Assembly: GCA_026120185.1 (NCBI GenBank)
Contig: JANUWF010002124.1
Coordinates: 1-64,000, forward strand
Origin: Voacanga thouarsii
Taxonomy: Eukaryota > Streptophyta > Magnoliopsida > Gentianales > Apocynaceae
Reading direction: 5' to 3'
Length of the DNA stretch: 64,000 bases
The position numbers were made by a program, and so were the translations under genes. Shown one piece after another: positions 55,501-64,000 of this stretch. The stretch's first letter is position 1. Each line of letters starts with the position of its first letter. The notes beneath the pieces were generated by a model, which worked only from the letters and a program-made list of their open reading frames with translations, had not been told where the DNA came from and made no database searches.

Positions 55501-56889
55501 GTGGAGATGCTGGACTTCCACCTTTGCTCTATTCCACAGGATAACCACTCATCCCCCATCAGACTCAGCCAAGTTGTGTATCACAAACTAAGTAGGGAAC
55601 TAGTACCGAAGGATATGCTCCAGTCCATCCATAGTCAACTTTATTTCCAATATTCCAAAAACGTCAACACCGTGTTTCAAGATAAATGCCTAAACCCCAT
55701 GTTGCTTGAGGGTCATATTGAACCCTTTAATGTTCTAGTAGGTAATTCTCATTGGGGATTAACTAGTGCTCCTTGGGCACCAATCAAGTCAAAACTATGA
55801 TCAGATTATTTTTTCCATACGGTGCGAATGAACCTTGTAGCTTGCAGGTTGCCATACCAGCTTTAACCATAGCCTTAGGTATATCATCCATACTGGCGTC
55901 GTTCCCACTAGATGGAACCATAGTGGTGTCACAAAATTGTACACGTGCCTTGGAATAAGAGCAGGACTAGATGCACCTCTTGCACCTTTCCGTTGAACGT
56001 CCTCTACTTTACCTTAGCTTGTTTAGTGGCCTCATTTTCTTAGCCAACGCAACAGGTTCATCAGCTCTAGTATGGCCCTGGTTGATCATGGATATTGATG
56101 GGCTTAGCTCTTGTGAACTGCTCAATGTGCTAGGTATGAGCTTCACGATGTATTCTTGCCCTTTGCTCCGGGCCAGTTCCTTGCCTTTGTTTTTACATGG
56201 GGAATATGGCTCCCCAGGCGATGGGGACTATAGTTTTAGTCCAAATGGTGCAGACTCCGGTAGAGTCCGGGTGGGGCACCTGCACTTTGGTTGTTTACCC
56301 ATTGCGTCATCCTTAGGAGTTAGTAGCTGTTTCCTATTTTTCATCCTATCCCCTATGCAAGTAGTTGTGGTATGCCTAAACTTGTAGTAGGAGTTACAGA
56401 AAGCTGGCTCAAACTGAAAACAGATTGGCTACTATTTGATCTTTCCCGATGGTAGTTTGAGCAGCACCACTTTCACTTGTGGTTTGGAGACATCTACTTC
56501 CACAAGTACTCTACCATACAATAGTCGATCGAGGCAGGTAATGAGCTTATTCGTCATAATAGGGATTCCAACTCCAGATGCAATTTTACTTAGTTTCGTT
56601 CTGTTCTAGCAACCCAGAGGTAGCGCCAGAAACGTAACCCATATAGGCATTATGCTCACACCATCTAGAAAGAAATCAAATTTCTTCGGCAAAACCTTGA
56701 GCATTAGGGACCAACCAAACACTGTATAAGTGCCCCCCAGAGTACCACCTGCATATACTCAACATAGTTGAAGCGAAACATAAGCCGACCAGAGGCATGT
56801 GTGTGCACTTTAGATGGAACTCTCCGCAGCTTTGTGAGATCCATCACTGCTTTTATACCTAAGAATCAACCAGTAGACATCCCAATTAG
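55501..56889 (-). pseudogene. LINE ORF1 (DUF4283-like, broken)
   Basis: Minus-strand reading from 56889: RLMFRFNYVEYMQVVL, then across frames a WSLMLKVLPKKFDF-type segment, IMPIWVTFLALPLGCWN (56600-56660), IMTNKLITCLDRLLYGRVLV, VDVSKPQVKVVLLKLP (56450-56500) and FEPAFCNSYYKF with a partial zinc knuckle. This is the DUF4283 plus zinc-knuckle order of plant L1-type ORF1 proteins and of LINE-derived host relatives. A Pro/Ser-rich tail continues to about 55900. Many stops. It has no intact ORF, so it is element decay and not a domesticated gene. Confidence 0.75.
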
Positions 56890-58440
56890 ACAATTATTAG
56901 GAAATATGCCCTCTTAGACTAGGTTTCTGATATAAACTTTGAATATTTTAATAAAAGAATTTATCTTCGGGATGTGTTTGTGAATTTATATTTTATTTAT
57001 GCACAATTACTTTTGAAAAAGACCCATTGTGTTTAGGTAAGTGGTCAATGTGAATGGTGGTCTTTTACAGTAAAGTATGGATCGCGGGTTACTTAACACA
57101 TAAGCGTTTGTTCTTAACCGATTGATGAGAATGGGAATCTCATCAAGTTTAGGTTATTATGTTATGAATTCCAGATGGAGAATGGCATACCTTTAGCCAG
57201 TGAGTAGTCCACTCACTTCATGACATAAACGTATTTCGAATGCGTAGAACATGACTTAGAATAGTAGTTTCTTCAAGTACTATATTGGACAAACCTAGAC
57301 TACTACTGCTACAACATGAACTAGTACTCTATGTCTTGAGTATAAGTTGGTAGTCTGACGAAGCTGGAAGCATGTACTTTGATATGTTTTAGTTGAGGTT
57401 ATATCGTAGGACCAATATACTTGCATATTGGTTATATGTGACTAGTTAGTTAAGACAGACTTGTACAAAATAGTTTCTATACTATATCACCACTTGTGAT
57501 TGTTTGAATGATCTAAATATCTAGAGCCCTGGAAAACATGACCTGGATATTTGCTTTATGATAGCTCTCTTGGAAAGCAGAAACAATCCAGGTTGTGGAT
57601 CATTAGACTAGAAGCCTAAGGATAGTAGATGTCATTTAGAGAGGTGTTAGTATATTTCTTCCTCTATAATGCACGACGATGTATGGAGGGGTATTTTAGT
57701 TATTTCACCTGTAGGTTGGAGACTTTGTTAACGCAGCATTGTCCTTCGGGCCAATATTTCTTTATGGTGATATTAGGAAATATTTAAATTGCAAAATACC
57801 GCTATGTATATGGCATGGGTATTTTGGTCATTTTAGTAGTCAAGTCGGTGTGTCTCTTGCTCCCTAGTATAGACCGTAAGTCCTAATTATATATAGGCTA
57901 AGGAAATGGTCATAAATTAAATGGAATTGATTTTATTTCAATAGCCTAATTTAATTATTGGGTTAGAATAAAATAAAGGTCCAGAGAGAGAAAGAATTAA
58001 TTAAACTAGTTTGCTGGGTTATTAATTATTCAGGGCTTTGGCCCAGTTTGAATAATTAAAGATTGACCTGAGACTAAACTAGTATAAGCTTGTTAATTGG
58101 ACTAGTTTATTTGGGCTAGAAAATTAATTATTTATTGGGCTAATTATTTGGCTCTAATTAGAATAATTAATTTGGTCCAAGAGGCTAAACTAAGAGTCCA
58201 ATGGGAAAAATTAAAAATCCAGTTTAACATAGGGTTTTATTAAGGTTAAATAAGAAAATAAAGATGTACGTTGTTTTCTTCTTTTTCTTTAAGAGAAAGG
58301 AAAAAATAGACACCTTTTTTCTCTCTGAAAAATCCCTTAGTCTTGTGAGTGGTTCACCAAACGTGGATTAGGAAAGCCATATACTAGAAGATCGAAAGGG
58401 TAGTAGGAGGCTTGTAGGAATCGCACCAGAGGCTTCCACC
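56890..58440 (+). mobile_element. Unclassified LTR-like segment
   Basis: About 1.55 kb with no coding sequence. It begins near TTAGGAAATATGCCC, which resembles the start of copia LTRs, and ends in a pyrimidine-rich and Arg-codon-like segment near 58440. No PBS, PPT or terminal repeats were found, and no second copy is in the window. The orientation is a guess. It lies between the LINE and the D3 LTR. Confidence 0.35.
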
Positions 58441-59142
58441 ATCGCAGCTATCCCAGCGCCAGAATGGACCTGACGCCGACCTTACTAGGCCGACTCGGTG
58501 CCAGTTGTGTGCTAGAAAAGGCCTCGTTCTGATTCTGACTTTTTGTGAATGGGTACTGTTCCTCCAGAAAGTACCTGGCGCTATCCTTATAAGGCCTACT
58601 CGGCACTAGCCCTGTTCTGTAATCTGAACCCCAGATGTTTTCAGCTATTTTAGGGTCATTTTGTAATATTTTAAAGTAATTAGGGCAAGACATCTATATA
58701 TATATCCTGTTAGAACATTGTTAAAAAAAAAAAAAAACTTTGGAGGCTATGAAATTGTGAGAGTTCAAGAATTCTTTGAGAGTTTTGGAGAGGGTGATCG
58801 TCTTGGGTGATATCCGTTAAACATCAAGACTAAATCAAAGGATTTAGTCCTACCTTTGATCATGTCTCTAAATCTTAAGGGATAATCTCAACTTCATCTC
58901 TATTCTATATGCTAGGTTACATAGTGTGTTTGATAGGATTGAGTTAGGTGCCTTCAAATTCCTATCCTCGTTGCTCTAATATTTGATAGATTAGGGTGTT
59001 AAGGTGACTTTGAAGTAGGCTAGATTCATATTGTCACAAGAGTGTTAATTTCATAGTATTTTAGTGTTCTTGTGTATGGGTTTGGTAGGTTTCTAGTTCT
59101 TGAGTTTAATCTAAAAGTTTGGTGCTTCCCAAGATCATATCA
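58441..59142 (+). mobile_element. D3: D-type LTR, 5'-truncated
   Basis: Ends AGATCATATCA, and from 58735 on aligns with the D LTR at about 25560-25978. The earlier part carries GC-rich patches (CCAGCGCCAG, GACGCCGACC, CTGGCGCTATCC) like those of D at 25240-25370. A run of about 15 A lies at 58721-58737. The left edge is approximate. Confidence 0.75.
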
Positions 59143-59144
59143 AG

Positions 59145-59160
59145 TGGTATCAGAGCTTGC
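59145..59160 (+). other. Primer-binding site of element D3
   Basis: TGGTATCAGAGCTTGC, initiator Met tRNA type, two bases after the LTR end. Confidence 0.85.
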
Positions 59161-59700
59161 ATTGTGTTGATTCTAATCTACCAACTTTCTTTGGGCTAAG
59201 GTACAATGTTTTACAAGAAATATTAATTTTAAAAATTTCATCACTTTTTCTATTACTATTTATGGATGTCAAAAACAAGAAATTATGGCACAGAAATTTT
59301 GTGAATTTGACCCCATATGGTTTGTTGATGTTGAAGGAGTCATTTGATGTAAAAATTTGTTGATTTGGGGCTAAAGCCAAGCTAAAATTTGCTATACAAA
59401 ATTGAGCTACAAGATTGCACAGCAAGTATTTGATAAATTTCCTTTAAGACACATTTCTTTCTTATTCATTGGAATTTAGTTGACTTAATTTGTAGAACTA
59501 AATCCTTTGAAGTGAGAAATTGCTGGGAAGAACTTGTTTATGGAATTGAGAGGTTAAAAAAGGCAAGTGGGAGAGCACATTGTGATAAAAGACAAAGAAG
59601 AGTGCAAACATGAGTGGAGAGTGACCACTAAAAATTGTGTATGAACACGTGAGGGAGTGAAGTGAGGAATTTTTCTTGTGTTTTCTACTTTAATTTTGCA
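59161..59700 (+). other. Leader of element D3 (non-coding)
   Basis: Colinear with the D leader (21596-22610), with an internal deletion after about 59420. It contains the shared module GAGTGACCACTAAAAATT and ACACGTGAGGGAGTGAAGT (59615-59670). It stops at about 59700, where copia J reading on the minus strand begins; the gag of D3 is absent. Confidence 0.7.
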
Positions 59701-60606
59701 TTGATTTGGGATCTTGCTCATTTTTTGCTTATCGTCCTATGTTTGAGGACATTGCTTGGAAGATAAGGATAATCTATTTGTAAAAGGTATAATAGCCTAT
59801 TTACATTGACCCATTCTGTACTTAACCAATATCTTGTCAATATAAGTAGACTATGATAAGTCTAACATTCTCTGCTTCCTATTTCTAAGAAGCTTAATAC
59901 CTAGAATATAGCTAGCTTCCCCTATGTCTTTCATGCTAAATTAACTAGATAGCTAAACCTTAATTTATGATAATATTCCTACATCATTTCTAATAACTAG
60001 AATGTTATCTACATAAAGTACCAAGAAAATCACTTTACTACTATCTGATTTCCTATATACACATAGTTCGTCCACATTTTGAATGAAACCATAAGCTTTC
60101 ATAGTTTCATCAAAATGTATGTTTCATGTTCTTGACATTTGATAAAGTCCAGAGATAGACTTCTTGAGCTTACAAACCATTTGTTCTTAACTTTTAGCAA
60201 CAAAACCTTATAGACGACACATATAGATATCTTCGCTAAGATAGCCATTTAAGAAGGCCATCTTGACATCCATTGGTCGTATCTTGTAGTCATAATGATA
60301 TATGATGGATAAGAGAATTCGGATAGACTTAAGCATAGCTACTGGTGAAAAAGTTTCCTCATAATCGATTCCTTCTTTCTGAGTATAACCTTTATCAACC
60401 AACCTTTCTTTATAGGTTTCAACATTTCCATCCACACCTCTCTTCCTCTTGTATGCCTATTTACACCTAATGCGTTTTATCTTATCAGGTGTATTGACAA
60501 GATCCCAGACTTGATTGAGATACATGGACTCAATCTCGGCATTCATAGCTAGCTACCATTTATCTACATCAGCATCAACAATGGCCTCCTCGTATCTAGT
60601 GGGATC
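59701..60606 (-). pseudogene. Copia J: reverse transcriptase (broken, 3'-truncated)
   Basis: Minus-strand reading. From 60606: an RT start with AMNAEIESMYLNQVWDLV-like sequence in broken frames (60470-60580), then VETYKERLVDKGYTQKEG, DYEETFSPVAMLKSIRILL, MDVKMAFLNGYLSEDIYM (60208-60435), KLKKSIYG-like text, GEASYILGIKLLRNR near 59900, and SSKQCPQT with DDKQKMSKIP at 59705-59760. It ends there; RNase H and the LTR are missing. Stops interrupt the frame. Confidence 0.85.
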
Positions 60607-62124
60607 TTATTTCTGATAATCAAAGACTAGATCATAGATCTCTCTGATCCACCTTTCTAAAACTCTTGTGATCCTCCCACTACGAAGAGGCTCAGTTTGT
60701 ATAGGAATATCTAGTAGTGTTTCTCTTGGTTCCTCGATTGGGGTGTTAGAAGTACTTGAAGTTAAATTAGTGACCAACTTCTCTTCTAACTCTATTTTAC
60801 TTAAACCCATGGTAGAAGTAATATGTTCATCCTCTAAGTATCTGGCATTAGTATTAACAAGTACATTATGCTCTTGAGAATGATAGAAATATCCACCTCT
60901 TGTTCCTTTTGGGTACCCAACGAAGTAGTACAATTCTAATCTTGGTTCCAGCTTACTTCCTTTTTTCAACACATAAGCAAGACAACCCTATATCTTAAGA
61001 TGGTTCAAACTAAGTTTTCGTCCAGTCTACATCTCATAGGGTATCTTAAGTACTGAGTTGGAAGGGACTAATTTCAAAATATAAGTTGTTGTTTCTAAGA
61101 CATACCCCAAAAAGAAATAAGAAGAAACGCATGACTCATCATGCTTCTGACTATTTTCGTCAAATTTTTATTTCTTTTCTCAGATACTCCATTCTATTGG
61201 GAAGTCCCGGGTGTAGGTAAAAGAGATACTAGTCGTGATGTACTAAGTAATCCTTGAACCCACCAAGGAGGAACTCTCCACCATGATCCGATCTTAGAGT
61301 TTTAATTAATTTATCAATTTAACACTCCATTTCAGTCTTAAACTCCTTGAATCTATCAAAAGAGTCAGACTTACAACTTGTCAGATAAATTAACCAAAAA
61401 GATTGTGATGATCTATGCCTCTTCTAGCTAGTGTAGTAATCGGACCACAAATATCCATAGGAACTAGTGCTAGTATTTCTATGGCTCTATCTACATTTTT
61501 AGTAAAGGACCTTTTGGTCATTTTACCTTTAAAGTAAGATTCACACTGAGGCCATTCTTCCAATCTCAATGAACCTAAAGGCCTATCATAGATTAGCCTC
61601 TGAATCCGATTGGGATTTTTATATCCCAATCTTAGATGCCACAAATATGAGTCATTTGATACGGCCTTTTTCTTTTTATTATCAGGTTCAGTATGAATAT
61701 TATATACTTGATTTCTAATAGGATGTATATAAAAAAGATTTCGATACATGTTTCCTATACAAATTAAATTATCATCTCTACTGATGGAAAAACAAGAAAG
61801 GAAAGAAACAGAACAACCTTGATTTAGCAATTTGGAAACTGAAATCAAATTCTGTTTAAAACAAGAAACATATAAAATATCTTTTAAAATTAACTTTCTA
61901 TTACAATAAAAAATAAGCACAAGATCTCCCACTACTTCAGGCCATATTCTTATTCCATTGCCTACTTGTAGTCCATGCTCACGTTTGCTAAGTCTCATTG
62001 TCATTCTAAACCCCTGCAAAGAGTTATAGACATGGTTAGTGGCTCCAGAATCAACTATCCAGGAAGATGTTGAATCAACCATCAAAATAGACTCTACGTA
62101 TAGTGCAATACCTGAAGTAGACAT
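60607..62124 (-). pseudogene. Copia J: protease and integrase (broken)
   Basis: Minus-strand reading from 62124: protease SWIVDSGATNHVYNS with an intact DSG triplet, GAG-pre-integrase (LWHLRLGYKNPNRIQ, His/Cys ligands partly lost), and core start MDICGPITTLARRG to a stop at 61390. In other frames come KTLRSDHGGEFLLGGF (about 61270) and degraded later core. Next is the hinge ORF 60972-60607 with KGSKLEPRLELYYFVGYPKG and GGYFYHSQEHNVLV. The hinge and integrase closely match copia C2 (19290-20565). Confidence 0.85.
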
Positions 62125-62940
62125 TGCTAAGAAGTCTAAACAATCTTTCTTCTAATGCCTCTTCTTGCCACACTCTAGGTATAGTGCCTCTTCTTCCTAT
62201 CAGGCTTGGCCTGACCAGCTGCTTTAGGATGGGCCCCTATGTTTTTCTGGATCTTCTTCTTCTTGAATTTCCTAGGCTTTATCTTAATTCCAAAAGAAGA
62301 AGCAGAACGAGAGACCAAAACCTCTGACACAGGCTTCATGATCTTTTCTACTGCCTAGAGCTCATTTATAAGCTCCATGAGATTCATAACTAATTTGTTC
62401 ATGTTACAGTTCAACTTGAACTGAGAATATGAATTAGACAGAGTTTTAAGAACCATGTCAATTTGGCTATTAGGATTTATCGTTGCACCTAGGACCTCGG
62501 CCTCCTCAAAATAGGCAATCGTCTTGAGCAAATACTCCCTCAGTCCTCCTACTTTTCATGATTGCCCTAAGAGCTTCCTGCCTTACCAGCTAGCTCTTGT
62601 CAGCAAACATGATGTGTAATGACAAATCCATGTCGTATGTAGTGGCCATGTGTTCATGTTTAGATGGAGCACACTAGACATGGAAGACAACATATAGCAC
62701 TTAGCCATCTCATTAGCTTTTCTCCATACTTTCTCGGCCTCTCACTCCTGAATAGTAGATTCTTCCCCAATCTCAAGACAGGGATCCGTAAGATCATACT
62801 TGTACTTCTTGACGTTAGGTACTATGTTTCGGTTTCTTTTCCCATCCATGTAATTTGGGCCTGCTAACTTATCCTTCTTCAGAATGATTGATACTAGACA
62901 AAAACTAGACATTTCTAAAATATTGCAAAAAATTTTCATT
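62125..62940 (-). pseudogene. Copia J: gag (broken)
   Basis: Minus-strand reading from 62940: MSSFCLVSIILKKDKLAGPN at the N-terminus, KRNRNIVPNVKKYKYDLTDP, an Ala/Met-rich helix (ANEMAKCYMLSSMSSVLH), then TIAYFEEAEVLGATINPN, FKLNCNMNKLVMNLMELINE, and a Lys-rich tail before a decayed CCHC knuckle near 62150. It is the typical gag order of plant copia elements. Several stops and frame changes; not functional. Confidence 0.75.
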
Positions 62941-64000
62941 TAGTTTGCATGAAATAAAAATGCACATTCATTATATTATTTCTTTGATAATAGATAACTC
63001 TTAAAACCATTATTAGTAATATAAATAGTTTTTCTCTTAGAAAATCTAACAGAGGTTCGTAGGAAGATTAATAGCATTCTAAGTTAAGTGTATAACCATT
63101 ACGAATCAAAACTTTCCTAATAGGTAATAGCCTGGAAAAAGTTCCACCAGTAGGATAGCCACTGATTCACACCACCTATGAGAAATCTTCGCTTAAAACC
63201 TCCATCATAGTTTGGTCGATCCTAGCAAATATCCTAGGCTTTTAATTTTACTCTTCCATTAGTTCTAGATACTTGTGAAAATCCATCCTAGAGGGGGTCA
63301 TGTTCCGAATGACACAAAGAAATCCACTATCTCTAATAAGAGTTGTGGTAGAAGCGATGGGATCATTGAAACCCCTCTCCCACTTAATCTTTTAGTGAAA
63401 ATAGAGTTTATGCCCAAAAATATTTCCTATAATCTTATGGTACATTAACTTTAGTAAAAAAAATAAAATTAAATATTACTCTCTATGTCAATGATTAAAT
63501 CCTTTAAGAGAATAAACCATGAACTCTTTTATTTTAAAATTTCTTAGATTAAAACGTTTTATCAAAAAATCTTTCTATCTAGTGAGATTTTGGTCTCACA
63601 AGAACTTGCACATTTGATCATAAAAAGGAAATAAGCATGATAAGAAAAGAAAACTTTCTCATGCTCAAACTATTCATTTATTCCTAAGTGACCAAACAAT
63701 GGATTAAACATTATGAATTAAAAAATTAATTATCATGTTTAATCATGTGGTTCTATCCTTTACTACTCATTTTCATGCAAACTATCCAGCCAAAGATAAA
63801 TAAAACTATTGTAGAAAATTTAGCTCAAACAATGGTTTCATAACATGAGTACATCAAGGAAAAATTAAGGTACAGAACTTAAGCAGTGCTATCCTTTTTC
63901 TTGGACAAAATTGCACGCATCGACCTCTGGGCAGAATGAACTTGGTGCCTAGTCCATTGGGCTTACCTACTACCAGGTCTACTCTGTTTCTCCAAAACCT
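62941..64000 (-). other. Probable leader of copia J (non-coding)
   Basis: Upstream of gag on the minus strand and running off the window. No coding sequence, PBS or LTR end was recognised; the LTR is expected beyond 64000. The last 100 bp are less AT-rich than the rest. Confidence 0.45.

Noticed and set aside
53569..56889. Domesticated DUF4283 host gene
   Set aside because: Endonuclease and reverse transcriptase follow in L1 order, and all frames are broken.
1..64000. tRNA genes at the TGGTATCAGAGC and TGGTGCCGTTGCCGGGG matches
   Set aside because: These are isolated primer-binding sites after LTR ends; no cloverleaf can be built around them.

Overview
The window looks like plant nuclear DNA, most likely from a dicot with a repeat-rich genome. 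It is AT-rich and carries Ty1/copia and Ty3/gypsy elements, an L1-type LINE of the plant kind (DUF4283-like ORF1), and LTR elements primed by initiator-Met or Asp tRNA. I found no host gene, tRNA, rRNA, CRISPR array or prokaryotic signal. Almost all of the 64 kb can be assigned to transposable elements nested in, or fused to, one another. Nearly every coding region is broken. Species and chromosome position cannot be told from the sequence; dense nesting suggests pericentromeric or other heterochromatic DNA.

Layout. 1-9655: element K, a Tekay/Del-like Ty3/gypsy element. It has an A-type LTR cut by the window edge, a primer-binding site (PBS), an extra acidic ORF, then gag and pol. Its gag is split by a 3.2-kb solo LTR of the same family (3105-6301) with target-site duplication CAAGA. 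9656-13740: element C1, a decayed Ty1/copia element (LTR tail, PBS, leader, gag, protease, integrase). 13741-19289: element B, a second Tekay-like element with a 4.27-kb LTR, an intact small acidic ORF and a gag stump fused to an LTR tail. 19290-21268: copia C2. 21269-25978: element D, a non-autonomous gypsy-like element with three CCHC fingers. 25979-31074 (minus): copia G, arranged pol-LTR-PBS-leader.

31075-42768: element F, a non-coding LARD-like element with 1.8-kb LTRs and a tRNA-Asp PBS. Two solo LTRs sit inside it: H (33111-34803, TSD TGTAT) and I (36407-40733, minus, TSD GGGAG). 42769-46650: element E, related to D, which begins inside the 3' LTR of F and carries a 530-codon open frame of gag type followed by scrambled pol fragments. 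46651-47996: F2, a diverged F-type LTR. 47997-49958 (minus) and 49959-53568 (plus): an A-type and a B-type LTR fragment joined at 49958.

53569-56889 (minus): L1-type LINE with ORF1, endonuclease and reverse transcriptase. 56890-58440: LTR-like DNA that I cannot classify. 58441-59700: D-type LTR, PBS and leader (D3). 59701-64000 (minus): copia J, same family as C2.

How the parts relate. There is no operon or pathway; the relationships are of family and of insertion order. A-type and B-type LTRs are related and share U5 signatures. C1, G and H share one copia LTR family. C2 and J share another. D, E and D3 share a leader module. The most interesting items are the extra acidic ORF between PBS and gag in two Tekay-like elements, the intact mosaic gag ORF of E, the GC-rich GGCGCC-type clusters in LTRs of otherwise different families, and the fully datable nest at 31-47 kb.
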